Origin: Allacma fusca
Lineage: Eukaryota; Arthropoda; Collembola; Symphypleona; Sminthuridae
Reading direction: 5' to 3'
Length of the DNA stretch: 64,000 nt
NCBI GenBank assembly: GCA_947179485.1
Contig: OX359245.1
Location: 55,973,067-56,037,066 of the forward strand
Positions 1 to 12,229 of this stretch are shown one piece after another. A program made the translations under genes and the position numbers. The notes below the pieces were generated by a model. The model made no database searches. It was given only the letters and a program-made list of their open reading frames with translations, and had not been told where the DNA came from. Numbering within the stretch: position 1 is the stretch's first letter; each line of letters starts with the position of its first letter.

Positions 1-229
1 TATACAATTTAAAAATATATTTTGTAAAAACAATAATATAATTTAATGTTTCAATTTTTTAAAAAAATTAGTACGATTGAAAATGAAGCTAGTTTAGATG
101 TTTAGCATTTAGTTGTAGATAGCCCGAAGATGAACACAGTTGTTGTTCGAAAGCTTGCTATTTATAATAAAAATGGATTCCACTGAAACCAATTTAAATG
201 TGAAAAAGAAATTATTTTAAATTATTTTC

Positions 230-1372
230 CGACCAATCTAATACAATCAGTAGTAGATTACTTGTCGTATGGTTTTGAGCCCCAGGAGCTATGTGCAAAA
301 CTGTTAATCAACCCCGTCATATGATAACCATACGTGATACAGAGGGTTGTCATCTCCAATGTATTAAGAATATGATCCCATCCCAAGAGCCAGATGATTA
401 ATGTTGGTACTAAAGTAGTCATTGGACCGAGCCAGTAGTAGTTTCTGCAAAGATCAAAATCGTTGCCTAAATTAAGTGATCTAATGGTGCAATTTAACTA
501 CAGTTGGTTTGGGTATCGAAAAAATAAATGTTATTGACAAGGAAAAGCAAATGAAACAATTTGAAGGGATACAATTCCAGATTTTGTACCTCAGCTGCCA
601 CATGACAACTTTGTCCTTGTCCAAATCGTCTGTTACAATATTGTTCCGAGAATTGTTCAGAAACATCTGGTGGTTGTACATACAGAACCACCCAATGTGG
701 GCAAAGAATAACCCTCGTGTGGGATTATGAGGATCCCCTGCCGTGTCTGAGAATTTATGATGTTGTCTATGCCATCTCGCCCAAAGGTGTATTGGGCCCT
801 TGTTAACATATTGTAATAAAGCTCAAGTTCAAATTAGGAACTTGTCATTAATTATTTTACTATCAAAACTTAAATATCACTTATATTTCATTCAGGGCAA
901 GCAGGAAACGTCTTGGAAACAATTACCTGAATTAAATAAGTAGTAAAATGATTTCGTTAAATTAGTTTCGAGCTTACTTGAAATGACAGTGTCGAACATA
1001 TCATGAAGAAGATCCTAAGTGGTAATTTAGCTTTGTAAGCTCTATGTGACCATAACCGATGAGTTCCTGCGACGCTACTGATGAGTACTATCTGCTCAAA
1101 AGCAAAACCTGTAAACAATATGTTTTTTTTAAACTTCCATATTTTAAATATTGTTTAATGTAAATACTTACTAAATAATAATAGTTTCCAAGAAATCTGG
1201 CCAGTTATGATTTTTGTTATGGCGTAAACAGCGACTACGTGAGACACAATTAGCAGAGTCGTTATCACCCAATTTATTCTTCGAAAGCTTTTTCCAGACG
1301 AATATTAGTTTTAGGACTTAAACTGATTCCTTGGTACTTTGGGATTTCAGCAAGCTCTGAATTTACAGCCAT
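230..1372 (-). pseudogene. acyl-CoA desaturase pseudogene, copy A
   Basis: Fragments of a multi-exon membrane fatty-acyl-CoA desaturase read on the minus strand. A start-containing exon begins at 1372. A following exon near 980-1110 holds the first histidine box (HRLWSH type). An exon near 570-800 holds the region around the second box and the conserved stretch ending in MWQLRYK. The exon with the PYDK-like motif lies near 240-300. The exon with the third box (HNYHH), present in the copies near 34.1 and 53.1 kb, is not seen here, so the gene is 3'-incomplete. The family uses three His boxes to bind two irons and introduce a double bond in ER-bound acyl-CoA. Seen: His-box motifs and homology to the copy at 34063-35538. 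Inferred: non-functional. Confidence 0.7.
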
Positions 1373-1374
1373 TT

Positions 1375-2076
1375 CGATAAATGAATGGCGCTGCGATGGA
1401 TGTGCGAAAGACTTTTTTCAGTTGACTGCTGCACGATTGTAACGCCGGGCACAGCAACACTGCTACTGTAGCTGATTGCGTACCTGGCAAAAGAGCTACA
1501 AACTGTTTTTAAGGGTAATCCGGTAGCAAAAAGGTTGTACAGAAAAACCTAGTGCTGGCATACTACCTGTAAAAAGCATGTTTTTGAGAGTCATGTGTGT
1601 GCTTATATTTGGAATTATAGATAAGGACGTTTTACGTACGGTCTTAACACTATACAATTAGAAAAACTATCTGCAGTCTCTAAATGAAAATGTGTTCTAT
1701 TAAAAATAAATCTTGGGTTGGGTAATTTCAGGGAGTAAGCCTGTGCTTAAGAAGTCGATTCCCTATGGCTAATTTGATAGAAGGAATTATGTATGTGTAA
1801 ATAACAATGAGATTTGCGTATGCACTTTACCTGTGTAAATAGTAACTTGTGAAGAATATAAATTAACGAGAGAAAGAATCCAAATGAGACTTAAGGAATC
1901 ATGTAATTTCTTCCTTTTATATAAGTGCATCGATTTTTTTTTCAAGGTCTAAAATTTAACCTCATTGATGAACATTGGACAGTTCAACCTTAGATTCTCA
2001 CTCCTGAATGTCATTAAAGTCATGGTTACAATTAAGTTGAATTCAGTGAATACAGGTTACCCGTAAATATTTGACT
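1375..2076. other. duplicated flank of desaturase copy A
   Basis: No gene is seen. This stretch is visibly similar to 35540-36365, downstream of desaturase copy B in the same orientation, so it belongs to the large duplicated block and not to a separate feature. Confidence 0.6.
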
Positions 2077-2440
2077 CAGTGCTCGGACTGGGTACGGGTA
2101 ATACTCGGATACATGGGTACGGGTATGGGTACTACCCGGCTACAGAAGTTGCGTAATCGCAAATACGCGGGTACTACCCGGGTACTCTGGATTTTAGACA
2201 ATAAAGTGGGTACAGGTGCGGGTACGGGTATGGGTACTCACTCAGAGACAATCGGGCAGTACCCAATAGATACGGGTATCACCATGTAAAATACCTGTAC
2301 CCGTGGGTACTGTACCCGAGTATTTTTGGGTACTTCAAGGATTCCTATTGGGATGGATTACTAGGGCTAACAATAAGACATGTCAAACGTGGAGATGCTT
2401 GTTTCTTTGTATACAGATACTTGCGTTAGTTTGTTTCCAT
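2077..2440 (+). mobile_element. truncated hAT-like element, GGGTAC family
   Basis: Begins with the same terminus (CAGTGCTCGGACTGGG) as the complete elements at 38225-39432 and 45562-47256, and carries the same run of GGGTAC-type subterminal repeats. The right terminus is absent; similarity fades near 2440. The paralogous flank at about 36364 lacks it, which supports insertion after duplication. Confidence 0.7.
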
Positions 2441-4037
2441 GGTAGAATTGCAGCGTCCGAAATTCCACCTCAATTGTTTCAACAACGCTTCTAATATTTT
2501 ATTTCTAATTTTGCTTCACGTTTTATAGATGTGTATGTAATTCTCACCCTAGAAACTTATATAATAGCAGCTCAGAAAGCCCAAGTTTTCCTAGCAATTC
2601 CTGGGGTTTCAAACCATTTTTGGAAAATTGTTTTTATGAGATTTAAAACGTGAAGAAATTGATATTGAAAAGACGACTAAGTAAATTTAAAAATTTATGG
2701 GAAAGAGTTTGCTGCAACGCGGGGGGATCAAATATTTTGTAAGTCCATTTCTTATGCACACTACAGGAGACCCAAATGATTATGGTCAACGTATTGAGAC
2801 ATATATTCTCTCGATTTAGGGCATATTGCTTGTCTAGAGTGTGCTGGAAAATCCTATGTTTACATCTCTCTCCAGGATTATTCATTACATAGCTTCCAGC
2901 TTTTGTAACTGACTTCTTAATTGTCTTCTAATCCAGTTGTCCAGAAAACCATAGAGTGCAAATAAACCGTCACATTTTATCCAGGGAAATTCTTGTTTTA
3001 TCACCAGAAATGAGGTTTTTAATCTGTTCCATGAGATTTCGTTGACTCATAATTTTTTATTTTGCATACTTTCTGGACCATGGTCGTTGTGGTCTGGGCT
3101 GGTCCTGAAGCTGGACCAATTGTATCTGGTCTGGTCCAAGTGTTGGATCAGACCGGACCAGACCAATAACGGACAATTATAAATGGTCCGGACCAGACCA
3201 TTGACATCCCTAATCGCAATACAATGTTAATGATGAATTGTATTTATTTTAAAAAAAATTGAAATTACAGATAATCTTTTGAAGTACATACTGAATGTCA
3301 TATAGTAGATCCCAAGGTATGACAAACTATCTGCCAAAACGTTATAGAGATGCGACCATAACGTATTATTTTACAATGTTAGTGTAATCTTGGGTATAAA
3401 GGGTCGATATCTAAAAGGAAATCATTATTTAGGGACATTCATCGTACCAGAAAATCCATATTGCACGTGCCCATATCCCAATGAACTTGACACGGAAAGG
3501 AAGGCTTTCTCATTAGTGAATTACTGATTAAATAATTAAGTCATGTTACGGAAGCAAAGTTCTCAGGCAATAACATTAATGAATAACTGATGCAAATTCT
3601 CTTCCTGTGAAAAATGCATTTATTCAGTCAGTCGTTTCTGCTTTGATAGGCCTTAATCCCAAAGGTTTGTAAAACATTTAAAACATCCTGTATTCCAATA
3701 AAACATTAAACACGTTATTAAAGCGTTTCGATTGTTTCTACTTCCGTTAACGGTAATGTTCAGGAAGCAAAGTGCTCAGAAAATAAAATTAATGAAACCC
3801 GACATTCAGTGTCATTTTCCTTCCTTGTAGTCCTTCAGTCAGTGGGACGTTTCTGCTTTGAAGGTCGTGAACCATGGAGGTTTTTGGAAACACATTCAAA
3901 GAATAATCTACGTTACAACAACAGAAATCATTTATCAAGTGTTTTATTTTTTTCTACTTCGTTATTTACCTTTTCGATTGTGTGGTAATCGGGTACAAAA
4001 CCAACGTTGTTTTTCATGACAAAAAACTAATTTTTCA
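2441..4037. other. gene-poor flank with a GGACCA-repeat transposon fragment
   Basis: No gene. Positions 2700-2930 resemble 36665-36900. Positions 3075-3208 are rich in GGACCA/GGTCC and end in a sequence whose reverse complement starts TAGGGATG, the same type of terminus as the fragment at 52627-52826. Positions 3215-4037 match 41890-43480, the duplicated upstream region of the receptor-like gene. Confidence 0.55.
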
Positions 4038-6252
4038 ATGCAACTCTCGGTCAGCATTTGTGTTTTAATCGTTTGTTTCACAGCGTTTCCCACAACATTT
4101 AGCAAAGATCATTCCACACATTTCCACAACTTGGAATTTTTGCAATGGGTGTTTCGAGACTGTTTGAAAGTCCTTTACATATACCCCTAAAATGGTGCTG
4201 GAGAATCTTCGCGAAAACACACACCCACTTGTTCACTTCACAACCCCTTTTGAGGAATCTCGAGACGGACCTTTTTTCAGACTAATTGAATACATCCAGG
4301 CCCATTCAAAACCATCCAATTGTCAGTCAGTCTTTTTAATCTTTAACAGAGAAGTACTGAAATCGTCAAAAACGTTTTCTGCTTATGCATCTAAAAGCGT
4401 GGGTTTCCTACCAACTTACAAGGTCCAACCGTACGTCACACTAGGGCTAATAATAAAAGCCCAGACCATAACAGAATATCAAAGGGGCAACAATTACTTC
4501 CACAAATTTTACAATTTAAATCATCGTCATGGCAACTTACATTGGTTTTCTGGGGTATTTCTTTTAAATGAAAGTCACAGCCCCAAATCCCGAAAGATTT
4601 CAACCAAGGGAATTTTTATCCATTCTTGGCAAAAATTGTGCCGCAAATGTTTCCACGAGAATTGGAAGTTTCATGACCTTCAAATTGGTCAATACTTGAA
4701 CGAATATGATGGATTCCGAGAAAAACTCCAAAGCTACTGTGAATACCAAAGCCAGCACAAAATCTACCGCCCAGAACCTGGCATGAATGACTATGATGAA
4801 ATGGCCTATAGCGTAGTTACTACTTTGCTTAACGAAGGTAAACATATATTTGTGTCAAAAATGGGTTTGACGAACTATGAATTCATTATAATGGCGATTG
4901 CGAAGCATCATTTCTCAAATTCTAGTTTTTTTAGTTCCTTACACCAACTATTACTATTACCAGTTCAATCTAAAAAAAATGGAGACACAACACATGAGTC
5001 CCGGATCTCATTTCACTCCCTTGTAAATACACAAGCATTTCTACCCTTGTGGACCGATAGCTTGATGTTCGTTTCCTGTGCCGGAGTGGAAGCATCTCTA
5101 ACCTACAAAATTTATAGCCACCCATTTAATAGTGACACGTGGCTATGCATTGTTGGATTTGCAATCGTCACGGTGATTTTCCTGAAATTCCATGGAAAAC
5201 AAAAATCGAATAAAATATACGCAATGCTCATATTGCCACTACGAGCACTTTTGGAGCAATTAGATACGGAAGCGGCGGATGTTCCAAAGACAAGGAAACT
5301 CAAAATGGTCATGATCCCATGGTTATTGGCGTCCATTGTTTTGAGCAATGCATACAAAGGGATCCTTACTTCGGACCTCACAGCTATTAAACCTTTTAGT
5401 GGTCTCGAAGGTTTTGATAACCTCACGGATTTTGATTTGATGGTAGCTCCGAAACCAGAATATATTAATCAAACATGGGAAAAGGAATTTCACGACGTTT
5501 CTTTACATGTAACCCTTTTTTCCATGATTCCGCCTTCACAGAATGACTTATTACGGATACTGAAACCAACTACAGATAATTTGTCTCTCGAAGCCAGAGA
5601 GCGAGATAGATTTCAACTCACTATAACCACACCAAAATTAGTTTATTTGCAAGCTTCTAAAATAGGAACTTTCATATTAAACTTTGTGGTCCATAAAGTC
5701 CCCTCCTGGCTTGACATTCAATACCAAATATCTCCAAGGAGTTTAGAATTAATTGAAAAGGCTGTAGGGATCTCCCAGCACTTGTGTTATCCATTTAACC
5801 CACAGATGAGAACTTTGGAGGACCGTACTCTGACCTGTGATCAGGTAGCCTTTTTGGATTTTCAGAGCAACATTCTGAATTTCCGGATTTCCAAGGGTAA
5901 AAGAGCGAGCCTGATGAGACGCCCATTGATTTTGGGGAAGGAGAAAATTTTTGCGGGAGACTTCGGATGGAGCTTTGAAAACTCATCTTCTTATTCATTA
6001 TTGAGTTTCTTGAGGAAGCTTTACGAAACCGGGATTTTCCTTTGGATTGAAAGAAGGGTTAAGTCTTTGCAAGAGACTGGGTCCGAGTTGAAATATTGGA
6101 CAATCGCCCGAAGAGGCGTTGAGACGCTTAAAGTGTCATCTAATTTTGCGCAAACTTTATTCAGAATATTCTTATTCTTGTGTTCCTTTTGTTTTGCTTC
6201 CTTTGTTTCAGAAATGATTACGAAGCTTTTTAAGCTGACATTATTTTACTGA
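4038..6252 (+). pseudogene. ionotropic-receptor-like channel gene, copy A (one frameshift)
   Basis: Divergent ligand-gated ion channel of the ionotropic receptor/iGluR type, probably a chemosensory plasma-membrane receptor. The start at 4038 opens a hydrophobic signal peptide. Compared with the copy at 43487, four extra bases near 4177-4180 cause a stop at 4188-4190; the remainder is open from 4192 for 686 residues. In that ORF a Cys-containing ligand-binding half is followed by a membrane segment near residues 319-336, the M3-like motif SNAYKGILTSDLT near residue 385, the S2 half, and a last membrane helix near the C-terminus. The pattern of M1, M3 with an xNAYxxxLTSxLT core, and M4 is what insect IRs show. 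There is no intron in the large ORF. Seen: motifs, topology and indel. Inferred: receptor function and loss of the copy. A 686-residue product lacking the signal peptide is the alternative. Confidence 0.7.
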
Positions 6253-7085
6253 AGTAGTCTCTATATAGCGGTTTCCTGTAAGATAGGTTACCCTGTATAT
6301 TGTCCTTCTCATGTTCTGCTGTGCATTTTCCCAGGAGTATATAGGGATACCTATATAAACTACATATAATGTATATACCCAAGAGTAGTACTCCATATAA
6401 TATATTCGTTATATAACGGCCTTAAAATAGGTCCCGAGACTAATTTCACTTTTTGCATAGTGATTTAGGATGGTCAAACATTTAGCTACCATTTAAACTC
6501 AGCACGCAATGGCGGAAAGTACACTGAAATTAAATACAAGTGGTTCACTATATGTTACAGTAATATAACGTGCAAACTTATGTAATACTATTATAATTAC
6601 CTATCCGTCACGTATATAAGATTGAGTACATGAATCCTATATTATGTTGTTCATCATTCGTACACACCATGGGTTTTACGGGAACAACTATTGCTTTCAT
6701 TGTTAAATAGTGTTATGCATTAAAGATTAAAACAATGAATAAATGTAGCACGATAAAATTGGAATAAGTAGTATTACGTTAACAATTAATTTTACATTAA
6801 GTATTTAAGTCATTTTACAATTAGATATTGCAGAACGAAAGTCAAATTACGGTCTCCAAAAAACTTAGTCGATCCAGAATCCAATCGTTTCGAAATGTTG
6901 CGACAAAATAGTAGCAAAAATTTCTGGAGGTATAGTATTTTTATCTAATAAGCATTCATAACCATTCATAGAGTTTAAATGTGGTTTGTGACAGAAGACT
7001 TATATCTTGGCTTTTCAATATAGTAGGGGCCGATTTTTAGAATTCGAAACCCTCATATACAAATAGAGAATATACTGTGGAAACC
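6253..7085. other. receptor 3' flank
   Basis: No gene is seen. The sequence is closely similar to 44684-45480 downstream of receptor copy C, so it is part of the duplicated block. Confidence 0.6.
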
Positions 7086-7669
7086 ATGCATGCATCATTT
7101 CATTCATTCTGAAATATTTCAAGAGTTGAGTGAACTTGAGTGAACTCAAAACTTATCAATTTATGTAATGAATGAGCTTGAATTGAACTGTTTGGCAAAT
7201 TCAACGAACATGAATGAACGTGAATGTCTAGGTACGATTAAGAGATCTGAATTGAACTGATTGTGAATGTGAGAATACGTCTTACAGAACTCTGATTTAA
7301 CGTATACAGTATGTTCCTAATGCTTAAACTGATTCAAACCATCAAAGAGCTAAATAATTTCGGCAGATATTCCTGGAAATTTCAAACTTAAAATAAGATT
7401 TAAGATTGAAATAAGAACTTTAAATTAAATATTCATGATTGAGCTGAATGGATTCAAGGGTAGGATAATATGAACATGAATTGAACTTTTTATTTTACCG
7501 TTCAATTTGAGAGAACGTGACTGAACGCAAAAGGACCTACGTAAGAATTGAACTGAGTGTTAATGGCATAACCAATAACAATGAACTGAGTGTGATTGAA
7601 CGTTGCGCGAAAGAAAATAAAATGGACTGAAATTGAATTATTGAACTTTTCCCCAAAGTTGCATGCATG
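7086..7669. repeat. TGAACTTGAA-rich repeat, possible non-autonomous element
   Basis: Many copies of a GAATTGAACTG/TGAACGTGAATG motif lie between two inverted GCATGCAT stretches (about 7086 and 7660). It is absent from the paralogous flank near 45500. It adjoins the terminus of the Tnp2-like transposon, so the two insertions may be linked. No clear target duplication was found. Confidence 0.45.
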
Positions 7670-8183
7670 CCCATGTAGCACAGAAAAACATGAACACGTG
7701 AAATTTACGGTATCCTTTGGGTAACTATTTAACGTTGAAATTATCGAAGATTAAAAAACCAAGTTAAACCGTTACTATTCACGTAACTACAAAGGAGTGA
7801 ATACAATCACGTTTATATCACCCAAAATTTTCACCGCGAAAATTCTTGAATATTTTGATCGCAAGTCTGCGTAAATTATACGACAATAATTCAACGAGAA
7901 TTTCACGTGTTGTTTTTAGCGTCAATTTTACGAAGAAAAATAACCATTTATCTTCATTTCTGTTGGCGCTCTGAAATGGGCTTAAACAAAAAACTAGTTA
8001 TTTGCGCATGTTTGCACGAATTTCTCCAACTAAAGAGCTCTCAGTATGCACGATTGAAGCCATCTTTTCCATCACAAGTGCATGTGCCGATTAACGGATA
8101 CCTCAAGAAATTTTGGATCTCGGGGAAATTCAGGTATATTTTATTTTAATTGGTGGGTTAAATAGTAGAAATTATATAATTGT

Positions 8184-10063
8184 ATGGCTAAATATAGTGA
8201 TCGTCATGTTCGACGGATAGCTGCAAAAAGTGTAAATGAGTGTCTCGAATTTATACGAGAAGTGCCGATACGTGATCAGCATGTTCGCGTGGAAGATGAT
8301 TCACACGAAAACAATAATAATATCGTCGATAACGCAAACAGTCAAACTTATTCTCTTCCATTAAATTCAAGAATTGATCAAACAATTTGTACTAGGTCTG
8401 AGAAGGCATTTATTTCTAATTTAAGACAATGGGCCATTGAAGAAAATGTCAAAACCTTATCAAAGTTACTTAAAAACTTAAATTGTAACTTGCACTTGAA
8501 CAACTTACCATTTGATGCAAGATCTTTTTTAGGAACGCCTAGAGTGACCATTGTAAGTGAAATTAAACCGGGCAAGTACATTCATTTCGGTCTTCGAAAG
8601 GGACTGTTGAATAGAATCGGCGATTCAGATTGGAGCGAAATTTCTTTCGATGTTAGTGTGGATGGATTACCTTTAGCAAAAAGTTCAAGCAGTCAAATAT
8701 GGCCCATTCAGTGTCGAATTGTAAGCGTGGAACAAAAGCCCTTCATTGTAGGCATTTACCACGGTGATGCTAAGCCGGATGATTCCAATGAATATTTACG
8801 TGCATTTGTAGATGAAGCTCAACAGCTACTAAATTCAGGCCTTTTTCATCGAGGGAAGCATATTTCAGTTTCTCTAAGGGCAATAATAGCAGATGCGCCA
8901 GCCCGATCCTTCATTACAAAAACTACAGGCCATACTGGCTATTTTGCTTGCAGCAAATGCAATCAAAAAGGTACATATAGCAACCGAAGAGTGGTATTTG
9001 AATCTCAAAAAGCTGAATCCAGAACGAATGAATCTGTTCGATCGCTACAGCATCCTGAATTTTATGACGTAAATTGCATTTTGGATCAGCTAAATGTGGG
9101 ATTTGTGACCGATATACCTTTTGAATATTTACATTTAGTTTTGTTGGGTGGTACCAAGAAGCTGCTTAATGTATGGGCTCACAGTTCCAGTTTCAAAGGC
9201 AGACTAAGTAGGCAACAATTAAATCAATTGTCAAGAAATCTCACAAATCAGTGTAAGTATGTGCCGTGGGATTCTGCCAGGAAGCCCAGAAGTGCACAGA
9301 GTTGAGACTATTCCTACTATACCTAGCTCCAGTAGTACTGCGGAAAATTCTCTCCTCAAAATATTATGACCATTTTATGTGCTTTCAAGTGGCTATACTA
9401 ATTTTGAGTAACAAAGTATTGATTTGTAATTACATAGATTACGCACAGACATTATTAGAATATTTTGTGGCTGACTTTCAGAGACTTTATGGGTTTGAAC
9501 ATCTGTCATTTAATATTCATGGTCTTTTACACTTGGTCTCAGATTGTCGAAAGTTTGGTACCCTCGATACGTTTAGCGCTTTTCCATATGAAAATAATTT
9601 ACAGTGTGTTAAAAAGAATATTCGCGGCCATGCAAAACCATTAGAACAAATTTATAGACGATATGCAGAATCAGAAAATCATTTTCATTCCAACCCGTCG
9701 TTAATTGAAATAAATTATCCCTATTTAAGCTCTGACCGAAAATCGCTTCAGTTTAAAACTTTTGTCCTATCTTTCAAGTTTCCCAACAATATTTGTGTGA
9801 TTAAAAATGGTGCAGTGTTTGAAATTAAATCTTTTGACGAAGTGAATGGTGTTACTTGTGTCAAAGGGAAACGATTTACTTTGCTAACTGACTTTTATGT
9901 TCGCCCTTGCAAATCCAGTGACATGAATATTACAAAAATTTGTCGGTCACGATTTGTGGACATGGATATTTCTGTTGATATGATTGTATTAAAAGCATTT
10001 TTGATTCATTATAAAGAAGTAAATTTTGTATGTATTCCAGTGCTGCACTCGTTTCAAAAATGA
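8184..10063 (+). pseudogene. Tnp2/EnSpm-like transposase (frameshifted)
   Basis: Two overlapping open segments, 8184-9305 and 9266-10063, are in different frames and together give a protein of roughly 620 residues. The first contains motifs typical of animal Tnp2-like transposases: an LP(F)DARSFLGTPR segment, ISFDVSVDGLPL, a GIYHG motif, then IIADAPARSFI followed by GHTGYFACSKC, probably metal-binding. The second contains the DUF4218-like stretch NIHGLLHLVSDCRKFG with LDTFSAFPYEN. The break falls directly after an ARKPR motif near 9285-9295, where a short deletion is likely. The start at 8184 gives the MAKYSDRHVRRI N-terminus expected for the family. Role: DNA-cut-and-paste transposition in the nucleus. 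The frameshift suggests this copy is inactive unless it is an assembly error. Confidence 0.75.
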
Positions 10064-11844
10064 ACTATTGGGTTGTCGTATTTGATAGAGATGACGGGGA
10101 TGAAGTCTCGCATATTCCAGATATTTGGTTTGACAAGGAGAAACAACGATGTTACTGGCCTACGTTTATGTCTACCCAAGGAATAAGCAGCGCAATTACC
10201 AGAGGAACAAAACCATCCGCAGACTGGGATCTATTAGATATATCTAAAAAATATGTCCTTACAGTAAGAATAATTATAACAATCTTCCTGAAATCTATCT
10301 GAAATTATCTTCCAGGGGAAAATAATTTCTGGCAGGGAAAATCTTGAAGGGAAGATATTATTTTTGTTAACAGGGATTTTTTAATTCGTTTACATTTTTG
10401 TCGGGGATTTGTTATCTTACAGGGAAATTATTTTTGCCAACACGGATTTTTAAAATCGTGGACCTTTGTTTCAGTAAGGATTTTTGATATCGTTAAGGAC
10501 ATCCTTGCAGGGTCATTTGATTCAGCAGGCAAATGCAGAAATGATGTTCCTGAGAGAGTTACAAAAATCCGGCCCTTGGTCCGAACTAGTACACTGTGTC
10601 ATATAATATTATATTTTGTTTTTAACAGTGACTATACTTGAGGCACGACAGAAAGCTAATCGTATTGTGGAGAGCGATGCAAGTAGTACCGATACTGAAG
10701 CACCGAGGAAGCGAAAACTTCCAGTTCGTTTTGCAGAATCTTCCAACAGTGCCAAGAGAGCGAAGCATGTCTCCAGAACTCAAACTCATGTAGCAACTGC
10801 TTCGATCCCACCTCCACCACCGAAAGCATTGCAATCAACGAATGAACAAATAGTGTCTACATCCCGAACAGTCCCTGACGTTCCGATTTTAATCAATTCA
10901 GCAGAGCAACTACCTACAAAGGGTAAGTGGTTATATGAACTATTTTCAAACAATTTAGTTATTCAAAAAATAATTGTTTCATTCTAAACTTTTGACAGAT
11001 TCAGAAAACGGATTTGAAAAGTTAGTGCTCGCTGGGATTGCTGTTCTCAAAGTACGAATTCGAGCAATTCAGGACGCGCAGACAATTATTTTGGAACAGA
11101 TTCGTGAGCTGCGCTCCACCAATGCTTTGCCTGGACGTGTTAAAAAAGTTAAATTACCCGTTGAAAGTTTGGAAGACTTAGACGGTCTTGAGGTGAAGAT
11201 TGGTTCAGATCCGGATGCGTACTCTGATTTGGTAAGTGAACTAAAAATGTACCTGTCTAAAATATTTGCTTAAATAGTCACATGTCGAATATTTATTAAT
11301 TTTTACGCTCTAATCCTTTCAGGCAAATTCGTTGGATTGGATTGGTGGTCGTACAGTTCGACGCTGTACCAATAACGCTCTTCGAAAGTTGATGACTGAC
11401 AAGGTTGCACAACAGCTGAATTGGAAGGGTGCTAATGAAAAGAGGGCATTTAAATCGTTTGAAGTTTGTACAATTTTGATTGGTATTGGACTATTTTCTG
11501 TATCATTAGATTTAATATACCACCTCATTGTTGATGTAAAAAAATTATTTTTAAGTATTTTTTTGTTTTAACTTTATGTAGAATCTGTACATTCGTTTTT
11601 TGGGAAAGTGGAAGGAAATCAAGCATTGATTCAGGATGCGATAAAGGATTGGTTGAAAGCCGCTCCTACTCGATTTAAGAGGTATTGTTCAAATTACATT
11701 TTTGAAAATTTTTGCTTTTTGATTAATGTAACTAATCAACTAAGGCAGAATTGTTTTAATTTTTCAAGGCAGCTCGGTCAGACCAGAGGTGAGGAAATAC
11801 CATTAGATGAGGAACGTGATGAAGAGGATTCTCTACTGAATTAG
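10060..11844 (+). CDS. DUF4806-like transposon companion protein, six exons
   Basis: Exons at about 10060-10263, 10629-10922, 10999-11231, 11323-11482, 11582-11681 and 11769-11844, with GT-AG boundaries at all five introns. The N-terminal exon starts with a WVVVFDRDDG segment and contains CYWP. The second exon is basic and Ser/Pro-rich, a likely linker or nuclear signal. The last exons hold the DUF4806 hallmarks: WIGGRTVRRCTNNALRKLMT, QLNWKG and, further on, IKDWLKAAPTRFKR. Phases agree across introns 2-5. Intron 1 is off by one base: canonical splicing at 10264/10628 would shift the frame. The first codons overlap the end of the transposase ORF by 4 nt. Such proteins are commonly found beside this transposase type; their molecular role is unknown. 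It may be broken at intron 1. Confidence 0.65.
10300..10600. repeat. CAGGGA-motif repeat inside intron 1
   Basis: Contains repeated CAGGGAAAAT / CAGGGATTTTT words, the reverse-complement form of the TCCCTG repeats found at 39779-40169 and 54840-55060. It lies in the first intron of the DUF4806-like gene and probably derives from the same non-autonomous element family. Confidence 0.5.
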
Positions 11845-12212
11845 CACTACTTTTCCAGTTTGTTTTATTTTGTAGCGTTCAACTAATTAAAAATATTATT
11901 GGAGTAGTAAATCCATGTTCTCGTTTGAACTTTTGTGTTACACACTATATATTTTAATAAAGAAACCCCAATGTGAAAATACTGTATCAATTCCTTACAG
12001 CGTTGTCATATCTTCAATATGCAGTAAAGAGACCAATCCGTAAAAAAGGGTCAAATAATTTACGTTAATTTCAAGGTACTTAATCGACGCATCATTGCCC
12101 GGACATTATCGTCGTACATTTACCGTAAATTTACCATTTGGTCACTATAAATCACCGTACAATTAACGCGATTTGCACCGTTTTAAGGGGTGCAAATTGC
12201 GTTAAATTGACG
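11845..12212. other. 3' end of the Tnp2-like transposon
   Basis: No gene. An AATAAA polyadenylation signal lies near 11957. GTAAATTTACC/TTAACGC words repeat toward the right terminus, consistent with transposase-binding subterminal repeats. Confidence 0.5.
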
Positions 12213-12229
12213 TTTCTGTGCTACATGGG

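Larger units (their letters stand above)
7670..12229 (+). mobile_element. Tnp2/CACTA-like DNA transposon, about 4.56 kb
   Basis: A 17-bp perfect inverted repeat, CCCATGTAGCACAGAAA, lies at 7670-7686 and 12213-12229. It encloses a Tnp2-like transposase and a DUF4806-like companion on the same strand. The equivalent paralogous site (about 45510-45530) lacks the element. The flanks show no convincing 2-4 bp target duplication, so exact boundaries remain open. Assignment to the CMC/EnSpm group is inferred from the protein, not from the ends. Confidence 0.7.
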
